Assembly: GCF_015693305.1 (NCBI RefSeq)
Contig: NZ_CP065138.1
Coordinates: 1,364,001 to 1,428,000 of the forward strand
DNA from: Sphingobium sp. Cam5-1
GTDB taxonomy: Bacteria; Pseudomonadota; Alphaproteobacteria; Sphingomonadales; Sphingomonadaceae
Length of the DNA stretch: 64,000 bases
Reading direction: 5' to 3'
Positions 1-8,173 of the stretch are shown piece by piece. Under the pieces are notes generated by a model, which worked only from the letters and a program-made list of their open reading frames with translations, was not told the DNA's origin and did no database searches. Numbering within the stretch: position 1 is the first letter of the stretch; every line of letters starts with the position of its first letter. Both the position numbers and the translations under genes were made by a program.

Positions 1-473
1 ACGGCCGTTTCGTGGGGCTGGTCGCGCAAGCGCGGCGCAAGTCGCCTCAGCAGATCGACGCTATTGCTCAAGGGCGCGTGTGGGACGGCGGCACGGCGCG
101 GCAGATCGGCTTGGTCGACCGCTTTGGCGGGCTGGAGGAAGCGGTCGCCGAAGCTGCGAAGCTCGCCAAACTCGATCCTGCCAAGGCTAAGGTTTATCGT
201 ATCGAGAAGGAGCCCGACAAGTTCGCCGAGCTCATCAAATCGATGTCAGAGCGTGATGATGAGGATGTGGATGCTCCCCGCGACATGTTGAGCAGGCAGG
301 CGATGATCCAGCGACGTTGGGCGATGCAGGCTGTCGCGGATATGCGTGGACTGATCAGTGGCGCGGGTGTGCGGGCGGATTGCCTGGAATGCCGTGGCTA
401 TGGCGCGCCGCGACAGGTGAGTGCCGCCGATGAGCGGGGGCTGATGGGGGTGATTGCCAGCCTTTGGCGGTGA
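1..473 (+). CDS. sppA: Signal peptide peptidase SppA (protease IV), C-terminal part
   Basis: The gene is cut by the left edge; it is open in frame from base 3 and ends at a TGA at 471-473. About 156 residues remain. The segment AQGRVWDGGTARQIGLVD is the typical C-terminal signature of the large SppA family, membrane serine/lysine peptidases that degrade cleaved signal peptides. The catalytic Ser and Lys lie upstream of the window, so activity cannot be judged. After the conserved part come about 80 less conserved residues containing a CLEC pair. An internal GTG at 12 is not a real start because the conserved sequence continues upstream of it. Confidence 0.85.
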   Translation, partial: GRFVGLVAQARRKSPQQIDAIAQGRVWDGGTARQIGLVDRFGGLEEAVAEAAKLAKLDPAKAKVYRIEKEPDKFAELIKSMSERDDEDVDAPRDMLSRQAMIQRRWAMQAVADMRGLISGAGVRADCLECRGYGAPRQVSAADERGLMGVIASLWR

Positions 474-536
474 TGTTGCGCATTTTCGCCTCCACCTCCC
501 CATCTGCGATGGGGAGGATTTATGCCTTCTGAACTG

Positions 537-1175
537 TTAACGGTCGGCTTTGTAGGTGGGCAGGCCAATGCTTCGCCAGATCGCGAAGGCGCGCAGAAGG
601 AAACCTAGCAGCGCCGCGACGACGCCCGCTACCGGCACGTCCAGCCCCCACCAGCGCAGCATGACGAACAAGCCGGAAGCGAGGGCCGCTGCGGTCACAT
701 AAAGTTCGGGGCGCAACAATATGGACGGCTCATGGGCGAGGAGATCGCGCAGGATGCCGCCGACGCAGCCGGTGACCACGCCCATCAGAGCGGCAACGAA
801 GGGCGGAATGCCGTAGCTCATCGCCTTGGCGGCTCCGAACACGGCAAAGGAGGCGAGGCCGATGGCGTCGAGCCAATCGAGCGCGCGATCGCTCCACAAG
901 CGGCGCGGCGTGAACCAGATCAGGAGCGCCGCGACCATGCATGTGATTGCCGGAATGGGATCATGCACCCAGAAAACCGGTGCGCCGATCAACAGGTCGC
1001 GAAGGGTGCCGCCCCCTACCCCGGTCACCAGCGCGAAAAACGCAAAGGTAACCAGTGTCTGTCCCAGCCGGGCCGCCGCCAGCGCCCCAGACGCCGCAAA
1101 CACGAAAATCCCGACGATGCTGAGCGTTTCCAGCACCGGGCCGATCTGTTGAAAGGCGATGGCGGGCGAAAGCAT
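537..1175 (-). CDS. TRIC-type cation channel family membrane protein (UPF0126)
   Basis: The 212-residue product is almost wholly hydrophobic, with about seven predicted membrane helices. It carries the duplicated glycine-rich motif of the UPF0126/TRIC family: GVGGGTLRDLL near residue 55 and CVGGILRDLL near residue 140. Bacterial members form trimeric monovalent cation channels in the inner membrane; the physiological role here is unknown. The ATG at 1175 has no obvious Shine-Dalgarno sequence, but no better start fits the first helix. It sits alone between sppA (opposite strand) and the glutathione peroxidase gene. Confidence 0.85.
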   Translation of the reverse strand: MLSPAIAFQQIGPVLETLSIVGIFVFAASGALAAARLGQTLVTFAFFALVTGVGGGTLRDLLIGAPVFWVHDPIPAITCMVAALLIWFTPRRLWSDRALDWLDAIGLASFAVFGAAKAMSYGIPPFVAALMGVVTGCVGGILRDLLAHEPSILLRPELYVTAAALASGLFVMLRWWGLDVPVAGVVAALLGFLLRAFAIWRSIGLPTYKADR

Positions 1176-1243
1176 GAGGCGACCAGCAACGGCGAGACAT
1201 CCGGGTCGGCGCCATGAACAGCGCCGCCCCCGATGTCCGTCCC

Positions 1244-1789
1244 TTATTTCGCCAGTTCAGCCTCAATCGCCGACACCAGCGCCGGATCATCAGGCGTGGT
1301 GCCCGGTGCGAAGCGCGCGGCGACCGAGCCGTCTTTGGCAATCAGGAACTTTTCGAAGTTCCACAGCACTTCGGGCTCTTCGGTCGGCGTCATGCCATAG
1401 CCGCGAAGCTTTTCGCGAAATTCATCGCCCTCGCCCGCAGCCTTGGGCTGTTCGCTGGTCAGGGCGGCGTAGAGCGGATGCTTCTCCGGGCCGGTCACGA
1501 CGATCTTTTCGAACATCGGGAAATCAACACCGAAATTGGTGGTGCAAAATTCCGCGATCTCGTCATTGCTGCCCGGTTCCTGACCAGCAAAGTCATTGGC
1601 GGGGAAGCCGGCGACCACCAGCCCCTTGTCCTTATAATCGCGGTAGAGCTTTTCCAACCCTTCATACTGGGGGGTCAGGCCGCATTTGGAGGCGACGTTG
1701 ACCGCCAGCACCACTTTCCCCGCATAATCGGCGAGGCTGGCATCGGTGCCCTTGATCGTCTTGAGCGGAATTTGCTGGATCGCAGTCAT
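1244..1789 (-). CDS. Glutathione peroxidase
   Basis: A 181-residue thioredoxin-fold peroxidase that reduces H2O2 and organic hydroperoxides with thiol donors. The catalytic cysteine is in NVASKCGLTPQY (Cys rather than selenocysteine), the Gln is in FPANDFAGQEPGSN, and the Trp-Asn pair is in VLWNFEKFLI. The reading frame is open to 1966, but that upstream part overlaps the preceding gene. AGGAG at 1796-1800 lies 6 bases before the ATG at 1789 and 3 before another ATG at 1792, so 1789 is preferred. The family is usually about 160 residues; the extra length is an internal acidic insert near GEGDEFREKL. Confidence 0.92.
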   Translation of the reverse strand: MTAIQQIPLKTIKGTDASLADYAGKVVLAVNVASKCGLTPQYEGLEKLYRDYKDKGLVVAGFPANDFAGQEPGSNDEIAEFCTTNFGVDFPMFEKIVVTGPEKHPLYAALTSEQPKAAGEGDEFREKLRGYGMTPTEEPEVLWNFEKFLIAKDGSVAARFAPGTTPDDPALVSAIEAELAK

Positions 1790-1829
1790 CATCTTCTCCT
1801 TGGGAATCCGGATGGCGCGGACCTTGCCA

Positions 1830-2564
1830 TCATATCGCCGCGCCGAAAAGCCTGCCTGCACCCGCCGTGATCGCCATTGCGAGCACGCCCCAGAACAGCA
1901 CTCGACCGACCGACCGCCAGAGCTTGCCTCCCCCCAGCCGCGCGCCCGCATAGCCCAGCAGGGCAAGACAGATTAGCGAGGTCATAACGACGCTCGCCAG
2001 CGCATGGGGCGCCGGGCTGACCGCCGCCGCGATGACCGGAGCGATCGCACCGACGGAAAAGGTGGCTGCCGAAGTCAGTGCCGCCTGAACTGGCCGCGCC
2101 GTGCTGATATCCGAAATGCCGAGTTCGTCGCGGGCGTGGGCGGCAAGCGCGTCGGCATCCATCAATTGTCGCGCGACTTCCCCAGCCAGTTCGGGGGTAA
2201 GGCCACGCTCGATATAGATGCCGCGCAGCTCCTGCCATTCCACATCCGGCTGCTGCGCAATCGCATGTTTTTCCTTGGCGAGATCGGCCCGTTCCGTGTC
2301 CGATTGCGCGCTGACCGACACATATTCTCCCGCCGCCATCGACATGGCGCCAGCAATTAGCGCAGCTATGCCGGACAACAGAATGGTTTCGCGCGACGCA
2401 CCCGACGCGGCGATACCCGCAAGCAGGCTGGCGGTCGATACAATGCCGTCATTCGCGCCCAATACCGCCGCGCGCAGCCAGCCGACGCGGTTCACGTAAT
2501 GAAGGGCATGATGCGAGCGCGCCTCGTCAAGAGCGCCTGAAGCTGATCCGTCCATCGCCGCCAT
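1830..2564 (-). CDS. VIT1/CCC1-family Fe2+/Mn2+ transporter
   Basis: A 244-residue membrane protein with the VIT/CCC1 layout: a helix starting LRAAVLGANDGIVSTASLLA, then AGAMSMAAGEYVSVSAQSD, a cytoplasmic Glu/Asp-rich segment (about residues 90-150), and three C-terminal helices. These proteins export or compartmentalise ferrous iron and manganese with protons; the GEY(V/I)S motif is part of the metal path. The start is preceded by an AGGGGG/AAAGGG purine run. It lies just upstream of the glutathione peroxidase gene on the same strand (about 40 bases), so co-transcription of metal handling and peroxide defence is plausible but not shown. Confidence 0.9.
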   Translation of the reverse strand: MAAMDGSASGALDEARSHHALHYVNRVGWLRAAVLGANDGIVSTASLLAGIAASGASRETILLSGIAALIAGAMSMAAGEYVSVSAQSDTERADLAKEKHAIAQQPDVEWQELRGIYIERGLTPELAGEVARQLMDADALAAHARDELGISDISTARPVQAALTSAATFSVGAIAPVIAAAVSPAPHALASVVMTSLICLALLGYAGARLGGGKLWRSVGRVLFWGVLAMAITAGAGRLFGAAI

Positions 2565-2581
2565 TCCCTTTCCCCCTTCGT

Positions 2582-4363
2582 TCAGCCGCTAAGCCCCTCG
2601 GCCTTTTCCGCTAGTTCCAGCCAGCGTTCCTCGGCCGAATCCTTGTCTGCGCGCGCCTGCTCGATCGCCTTTGTCAGCGCCGCGAACCGGTTGGGATCGC
2701 GAGTGTAGAGCGAGGGGTCGGCCAGCGCCTCCTCATCGCGAACAATGTCCTGTTCCAGCTTTTCGATGGTTTTGGGCAGCAAGTCGAGATCCCGCTGGTC
2801 CTTGTAGCTAAGCTTGGTCGATGCCGATTTTGGCGGGGGCGGAGCGGCGGCAGCCTTTTTCTCCGTCCGGGGCACGTTCTTCGGCTGTCGCTTGGCGACC
2901 CAGTCGGCATAGCCGCCGACGATCACATCAACCTGTCCCGAACCGTCCAGACCAAGCGTCACCGTCACCGTGCGATCCAGAAAGTCGCGATCATGGCTGA
3001 CAATCAGCACCGTGCCGTCATAATCGGCGATCACTTCCTGCAACAGGTCAAGCGTTTCAAGGTCGAGGTCGTTGGTCGGCTCGTCGAGCACCAGCAGATT
3101 CGATTCGCGGGCAAACTCACGAGCAAAGAGCAGGCGTGAACGCTCACCCCCGGACAGCGTGCCCACGCGCGCCTCGGCCAGCGAGGGGTCGAAGAGAAAT
3201 TCCTTGAGATAACCGTGAACATGCTTGCGGACCCCGCGCACATCGATCCAGTCGCCGCCCTCTGCCAGCACGTCGCGAACGCGCTTGTCGGGCTGCATCA
3301 GGCTGCGCTGCTGATCGATGAAGATCATGTCGAGCGACTTGGCCTGTTTGACGACGCCGCTATCAGGCGCGAGTTCGCCGGTCAGGAGCTTCAGGAGCGT
3401 CGTCTTGCCAGCGCCGTTGCCACCGACGATGCCGATGCGGTCACCGCGCTGGATGCGCAGGGAGAAATCCTTGATGACGGTGCGGTCACCGAAATTCTTG
3501 GTCACATGTTCGGCGGTGATGACGCTCTTGGTCTTGCTGTCGTCGGCTGCGACGGCGATCTTCGCGACGCCTTGGGGACCGACCATCGCCGCGCGTTGGG
3601 CGCGCATTTCCCAAAGCTTCGCGAGACGCCCCTGATTACGCTTGCGGCGCGCGGTGACTCCGCGTTCCAGCCAGTGCGCCTCGATCTTTAGCTTCGCATC
3701 GAGCTTTTCGGCGGCGCGGGCTTCCTCCGCGTAGACGGCCTCCATCCAATCCTCAAAACCCCCAAAGCCGATCTCGTTGCGGCGGATGGAGCCGCGATCC
3801 AGCCATAGAGTCTGGCGCGTCAGACGGGTGAGGAAGGCGCGGTCGTGGCTGATGACGATGAAGGCGCCCGAATAACGGGCAAGCCATCCCTCCAGCCAAT
3901 CGATGGCATCGATGTCGAGATGATTGGTCGGCTCGTCCAGCAGCAACAGATCGGGCTCGCTCGCCAACGCGCGGGCAATGGCTGCGCGGCGGCGCTCGCC
4001 TCCGCTGGCGGTCGCGGCCTCGCGCGACAGGTCGATGCCGAGCTGGCTGGCGATCGCCTCCACCTCATGCGCGGGGGGTGCATATTCGCCCGCCAGCGCG
4101 AAATCGTGCAGGGTGGCGAAGCTGCTGACGTCCGGGTCCTGCTCCAGCATGATAACGCGCGCGCCCGGACGAACCGATCGCGTGCCTTCGTCAGGCTCGA
4201 TCTGCGCCGCGATCAGCTTCAGCAGCGTGGTCTTGCCCGCGCCGTTGCGACCGATCAGTGCCAGACGGTCACGATCGCCGACAAAAATGTCGAGATGACG
4301 GAAAAGCCAATGGCTTCCTTGGCTGAGACCAAGATTTTCGAAGGAGAATATAGGTGCGGCCAT
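2582..4363 (-). CDS. uup: ABC-F family ATPase, Uup-like
   Basis: A 593-residue soluble protein with two ABC ATPase domains and no membrane segment. Domain 1 has Walker A GRNGAGKTT, signature SGGERRRAA and Walker B LLLLDEPTNHLD. Domain 2 has GGNGAGKTT, LSGGERSRLL and LLVLDEPTNDLD. A charged helical tail (about residues 505-593, rich in Lys/Glu/Asp) matches the Uup C-terminal coiled coil that binds DNA or branched nucleic acid. ABC-F proteins act on ribosomes; Uup also affects transposon excision and replication intermediates. The frame is open to 4399, but conserved sequence begins at the ATG at 4363 (MAAPIFSFEN). Its end is 17 bases from the VIT-type gene on the same strand. Confidence 0.9.
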   Translation of the reverse strand: MAAPIFSFENLGLSQGSHWLFRHLDIFVGDRDRLALIGRNGAGKTTLLKLIAAQIEPDEGTRSVRPGARVIMLEQDPDVSSFATLHDFALAGEYAPPAHEVEAIASQLGIDLSREAATASGGERRRAAIARALASEPDLLLLDEPTNHLDIDAIDWLEGWLARYSGAFIVISHDRAFLTRLTRQTLWLDRGSIRRNEIGFGGFEDWMEAVYAEEARAAEKLDAKLKIEAHWLERGVTARRKRNQGRLAKLWEMRAQRAAMVGPQGVAKIAVAADDSKTKSVITAEHVTKNFGDRTVIKDFSLRIQRGDRIGIVGGNGAGKTTLLKLLTGELAPDSGVVKQAKSLDMIFIDQQRSLMQPDKRVRDVLAEGGDWIDVRGVRKHVHGYLKEFLFDPSLAEARVGTLSGGERSRLLFAREFARESNLLVLDEPTNDLDLETLDLLQEVIADYDGTVLIVSHDRDFLDRTVTVTLGLDGSGQVDVIVGGYADWVAKRQPKNVPRTEKKAAAAPPPPKSASTKLSYKDQRDLDLLPKTIEKLEQDIVRDEEALADPSLYTRDPNRFAALTKAIEQARADKDSAEERWLELAEKAEGLSG

Positions 4364-4504
4364 GGCCGTGCAGCTAGGACTTCCAGCGCGCCGGGGCAAG
4401 AGCGGGTGGAACCGGATGCTGTCTGACGGCTTTCAACGCCTGTCAGCGTCCATTCATCGCAGCCGTTACAAACGGGCTGCATAGCTTTTCAAGGAGATAC
4501 GCTC

Positions 4505-5236
4505 ATGAAGTCAGCCCTGGCCCTGATGGCGGCCGCCGCTGCTGTATCGATTCCCGCCATGGCGGTCGCGCAGACCAACGTGACCATCGCCGAGACCGCT
4601 CCTGTCGTGACGCTCAATGTTACCGAGACGGTCGAGGCGGCGCCGGATCAGGTCGTGGTCGGCACGGGCGTTCAAACACGCGCGCCCACAGCCGCACAGG
4701 CTATGCGCGACAATGCGGTGAAGATGGACCGGCTGATCGCCACTCTTGCCAAAGCCGGGATTCCAAAGAAGGACATTCAGACGAGCGGCATCAATCTCAG
4801 CGCCCAATATGACTATAGCAATCAGAATGGTCAGCCTGCCGGACCTCGTTTCATTGGTTATGAAGCGTCGAACCAGCTGACGATCAAGCTGCGGGACATC
4901 AAGAAGACGGGGCAACTGCTCGACACGTTGGTTGAGGCGGGCGCGACCAATGTGAATGGTCCGTCCTTCTCCATTGAGGACCCCACCCCGATGCTGGCCC
5001 AGGCGCGCGGCGCTGCGTTGAAGAGCGCCAAGGCGCAGGCGGATTTCTATTCGCAGGCCGCGGGCTATCGTACCGCGCGGCTCATCTCCATCGCCGAGAG
5101 CAATAGCGGCGGCCGTCCGCCGATGCCGATGATGACGGCCCGCTTCAAGGCCGACGCGGCGGAGGCGACGCCGGTGGAACCGGGTCAGGTCGGATCGTCG
5201 GTGACGCTGACCGTCCAATATGCGCTGGAGCGCTGA
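4505..5236 (+). CDS. SIMPL-domain (DUF541) periplasmic protein
   Basis: A 243-residue secreted protein. Residues 1-22 form a signal peptide ending AMAVAQ. The rest is the SIMPL/DUF541 fold seen in BP26/OMP28-like proteins: NVTETVEAAPDQVVVGTGV, the repeating helix with TLAKAGIPKKDIQTSGINLS, and the closing VTLTVQYAL strand. Family members form oligomeric rings in the periplasm or at the outer membrane; the molecular role is poorly defined. The start is set by AAGGAG at 4490-4495, about 9 bases before the ATG. Confidence 0.88.
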   Translation: MKSALALMAAAAAVSIPAMAVAQTNVTIAETAPVVTLNVTETVEAAPDQVVVGTGVQTRAPTAAQAMRDNAVKMDRLIATLAKAGIPKKDIQTSGINLSAQYDYSNQNGQPAGPRFIGYEASNQLTIKLRDIKKTGQLLDTLVEAGATNVNGPSFSIEDPTPMLAQARGAALKSAKAQADFYSQAAGYRTARLISIAESNSGGRPPMPMMTARFKADAAEATPVEPGQVGSSVTLTVQYALER

Positions 5237-5306
5237 CCGGCACCTGTCACCGCGCTGACGCCACCATTCACCACCTGTTCAATGCTTGTCGCCTATGGCA
5301 TGCCAC

Positions 5307-5618
5307 ATGACGATGAAGCTTAGCAGCCTGATTGCGGGTATGACCGCCATCGCCGCGATGGTGGCCATACCCTCCTACGCTGAGGCCGGTCAGCGTGGCG
5401 AGCAGGACGCAGCGCGCCGGGCTATGCTGGACGGGCAGACCATGCCATTTTCCCTCATCAAACGGCGCGTAGATGCCGCGATGGGGGGAGCGACCTACCT
5501 TGGCGCGGAATTCAATCCATCCTCCAACCGTTATCGCCTGAAATATGTGAAGGACGGCAAGGTGGTTTGGGTTGATGCGGACGGGCGCACAGGCGATATA
5601 ACCGGCTGGGCGCACTGA
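5307..5618 (+). CDS. Small secreted PepSY-like protein
   Basis: About 103 residues with a signal peptide (MTMKLSSLIAGMTAIAAMVA, cleaved near AEA) followed by one small PepSY-type domain: SLIKRRVDAAMGGATYLGAE, then RYRLKYVKDGKVVWVDAD and GRTGDITGW. PepSY domains are thought to inhibit or modulate periplasmic proteases or sense envelope state. Three in-frame ATGs (5295, 5307, 5313) lie close together without a clear Shine-Dalgarno; 5307 gives a standard signal peptide. It precedes an OmpR/PhoQ-type pair by 36 bases on the same strand, an order that suggests an accessory or target protein of that system. Confidence 0.75.
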   Translation: MTMKLSSLIAGMTAIAAMVAIPSYAEAGQRGEQDAARRAMLDGQTMPFSLIKRRVDAAMGGATYLGAEFNPSSNRYRLKYVKDGKVVWVDADGRTGDITGWAH

Positions 5619-5654
5619 CGCGCCAATGGGCAAAATACAAAGAAACGGAGCCAT

Positions 5655-6320
5655 ATGCGTCTGCTGATCGTCGAAGATGAACCAAGCCTAGGGCAACAGC
5701 TCCGTAATACGCTGGAGGGCGCAGGCTATGCGGTCGACCTCGCTACCGACGGCGAGGATGGCCATTTCCTGGGCACGACGGAAAGCTATGATGCCGTGGT
5801 CCTCGATCTTGGCCTGCCCACGATCGACGGACTGACGGTGCTGGACCGCTGGCGCAAGGAGGGGCGAAGCTTCCCGGTGCTGGTACTGACCGCGCGGGAC
5901 AGCTGGTCGGACAAGGTCGCGGGGCTGGATGCAGGCGCGGACGATTACCTGGCCAAGCCGTTCCAAAGCGAAGAGTTGATCGCGCGGTTGCGCGCCCTTA
6001 TCCGCCGCGCTTCGGGCAATGCGTCGAGCGAACTGATCGCGGGCGACGTCCGGCTGGACACCCGATCGGGCAAGGTCACGCTAAAGGGCGAGCCGGTAAA
6101 ATTGACCGCGCAGGAATATAAGCTGCTGTCCTACCTTCTCCACCACAAGGGCAAGGTCGTCAGCCGCACCGAGTTGATCGAGCATATCTACGATCAGGAT
6201 TTCGACCGCGATTCCAACACGATCGAAGTGTTCGTTACCCGCATCCGCAAGAAGCTGGGCGCGGACGTCATCACGACGATACGTGGTCTTGGCTACAGCC
6301 TGGACGAGCCGGGACGCTGA
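5655..6320 (+). CDS. OmpR/PhoP-type response regulator
   Basis: A 221-residue two-domain regulator. The receiver domain has the acidic pair VEDE (residues 6-9), phosphoacceptor Asp51 in VVLDLGLP, Thr in VLTARD and Lys in LAKPF. The winged-helix DNA-binding domain occupies about residues 125-218, with TAQEYKLLSYLL and TIEVFVTRIRKKLG. It resembles PhoP-type regulators. It follows the PepSY gene and precedes its likely kinase by 125 bases containing a small inverted repeat. Regulated genes cannot be named from this window. Confidence 0.92.
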   Translation: MRLLIVEDEPSLGQQLRNTLEGAGYAVDLATDGEDGHFLGTTESYDAVVLDLGLPTIDGLTVLDRWRKEGRSFPVLVLTARDSWSDKVAGLDAGADDYLAKPFQSEELIARLRALIRRASGNASSELIAGDVRLDTRSGKVTLKGEPVKLTAQEYKLLSYLLHHKGKVVSRTELIEHIYDQDFDRDSNTIEVFVTRIRKKLGADVITTIRGLGYSLDEPGR

Positions 6321-6331
6321 TCATTTGGATA

Positions 6332-6422
6332 GTTCGAATGAGGGACCTGCCTCGTTCGAATGTCAACACCCTCCATTTCCCTTCAAGAAGCTAAAGCCCT
6401 GCGACAAGCTAAGGGCGAACGG
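6332..6422. repeat. Inverted repeat and degenerate palindromic unit between regulator and kinase
   Basis: Bases 6332-6343 (GTTCGAATGAGG) and 6350-6361 (CCTCGTTCGAAT) pair imperfectly (10 of 12) around a 6-base loop. About 30 bases on, 6397-6422 holds GACAAGCTAAGGGCGAACGG, a degenerate single arm of the GTTCG/GACAAGCTCAG palindrome found at 36978-37053. No T-run follows the hairpin, so it is not a clear terminator; it may lower kinase relative to regulator expression. Confidence 0.5.
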
Positions 6423-6445
6423 AGACGGAGGTTCTGGCAGCACCA

Positions 6446-7807
6446 ATGACCGAACCCACCGCCTCTCTCCCGGTTCATTCCACCGGATCGATCAGTCGAC
6501 GAATGATCGGCATCGCGGCGCTGTGGATCAGCATCCTGCTGCTGGGTGGCGGACTGGCACTCGACCGTGTGCTGTCGCAGGCGATAACACGCAATTTCGA
6601 TGACGGGCTCAACTATGTGCTGACGGCGATGATCGCTTCGGCCGAGATTGGACCGGATGGCGAAGTGCTGTTCAACCGTCCGCTTGCCGATCAGCGCTTT
6701 CTGGAGCCCAATAGCGGCCTTTATTACCAGATCAGCGCCAAGGGACATGAGGACTGGCGTTCCCGATCGCTGTGGGATCGGGCGCTTAGGGTGTTGCCCG
6801 AGCATGATGACCGCAGTTTCCACGCCTATGATAGCAAGCAGTTTCCGGGCGAGGACTTGCGGATCATGGAGCGGACCATCGTTCTGCCCGGTTCGGATAC
6901 GCGCTGGATGTTCATGGTCGCGGCTGCCCGTGCCGGTCTGGACGACCAGATCACCACATTGCGGTCCACACTGACCCAGAGTTTTGCCCTGCTCGCGCTC
7001 GGGCTTATCGTGCTTACCACGCTTCAGACCCTTTACGGGCTGCAGCCACTGCGCCGGGTGCGCAAGGAAATCGTCAGGATGCGAGCTGGCGAAAAGAACC
7101 GCGTCACCGAACCGATGCCGTCCGAAGTGCTACCCATGGTAGAGGAACTGAACGCCCTTCTCGCCCATAATGAGCGGCAGGCGGAAGAGGCGCGAACCCA
7201 TGCCGGCAATCTGGCCCACGCGCTGAAGACGCCGCTGACCGTCATCATGAACGCCGCGACCGCGCAATCGGCAGACCTTGGGGAAACCGTCATTCGGGAA
7301 GCGACGACGATGCGCAGGCAGGTCGATCACCATCTGGCGCGCGCCCGCGCGGTTGGGCGGCGTGGCGCGGCGCAGAGCCGGGCGGAAGTATGGACAAGCC
7401 TGCAAGCGGTCGAGCGCGCCGTCCAGCGCCTCTATCCCGAAGCGCGGATCGACATGGATGGCGACAAGGAGGCGGCCGTCAGGGTGGAGCGTCAGGACCT
7501 GGACGAGATGCTGGGCAACCTTATCGAAAATGCGGCAAAATATGGTGGCGGCAGTGTGTTCGCCACGGTTGGCCGCGCCGGATCCATGGTCGAGATACTG
7601 GTCGAGGATGACGGCCTGGGTATCCCGCAGGAGGAACGTACCCGCATTTTCGACCGTGGCGTCCGGCTGGATTCCGGAAAGCCGGGCACTGGCCTTGGTC
7701 TGGCAATCGTGCGCGACGTCGCGGAAATCTATGGCGGATCGGTGGCGATGGAGGAAAGTGAAGATTTAGGCGGGCTGATGGTACGGCTGCGACTGCCCGC
7801 CGCCTGA
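6446..7807 (+). CDS. PhoQ-like sensor histidine kinase
   Basis: A 453-residue membrane kinase. Helix 1 spans about residues 20-42, then a roughly 130-residue periplasmic sensor, helix 2 (about 177-197), a short HAMP-like linker, the phosphoacceptor His258 in NLAHALKTPLTVI, and a HATPase domain with N box LIENAAKYGG and G boxes VEDDGLGIP and GTGLGLAIV. The linker-H-box spelling is PhoQ-like. The likely substrate is the regulator encoded just upstream. Its stop shares one base with the ATG of the next gene, so YbaN is probably translationally coupled. Confidence 0.9.
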   Translation: MTEPTASLPVHSTGSISRRMIGIAALWISILLLGGGLALDRVLSQAITRNFDDGLNYVLTAMIASAEIGPDGEVLFNRPLADQRFLEPNSGLYYQISAKGHEDWRSRSLWDRALRVLPEHDDRSFHAYDSKQFPGEDLRIMERTIVLPGSDTRWMFMVAAARAGLDDQITTLRSTLTQSFALLALGLIVLTTLQTLYGLQPLRRVRKEIVRMRAGEKNRVTEPMPSEVLPMVEELNALLAHNERQAEEARTHAGNLAHALKTPLTVIMNAATAQSADLGETVIREATTMRRQVDHHLARARAVGRRGAAQSRAEVWTSLQAVERAVQRLYPEARIDMDGDKEAAVRVERQDLDEMLGNLIENAAKYGGGSVFATVGRAGSMVEILVEDDGLGIPQEERTRIFDRGVRLDSGKPGTGLGLAIVRDVAEIYGGSVAMEESEDLGGLMVRLRLPAA

Positions 7808-8166
7808 TGAGGCGGGCGCTTTATCTTGCGGCGGGATTTATTTCGCTGGGCCTTGGCGCTCTGGGCATTGCCCTTCCCCTGCTGCCCACGGTGCCCTTCA
7901 TGATATTGGCGGCATTCTGCTTCGCCCGGTCAAGCCCGGCACTGGAAGCCAGGCTGCTCGATCATCAGCATTTCGGGCCACATATCCGCCGTTGGCGCGA
8001 CAAGGGCGCGATAAGTCGCCGGGGAAAGAAGGCGGCGCTTGCGGCATTCACGTTCAGCGCAGTGCTCGCGCTGTTCCTGGTGCCTTTCCCTTGGTTCCTG
8101 ATTCCAGTGGCGGCCGCACTAATTGGCGGAACATGGATATGGTCGCGACCGGAGGGCGACGCTTAA
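7807..8166 (+). CDS. YbaN/DUF454 family inner-membrane protein
   Basis: A 119-residue protein with an N-terminal hairpin of two helices (AAGFISLGLGALGIALPLLP, then TVPFMILAAFCFARSSP) and a further hydrophobic pair at the C terminus. The LPLLPTVPFMILAAFCFARSSP-type core is the DUF454 signature (E. coli YbaN). Function is unknown. It overlaps the kinase stop by one base (TGATG) and is the last gene of the PepSY-regulator-kinase unit. Confidence 0.88.
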   Translation: MRRALYLAAGFISLGLGALGIALPLLPTVPFMILAAFCFARSSPALEARLLDHQHFGPHIRRWRDKGAISRRGKKAALAAFTFSAVLALFLVPFPWFLIPVAAALIGGTWIWSRPEGDA

Positions 8167-8173
8167 CTCTCGG

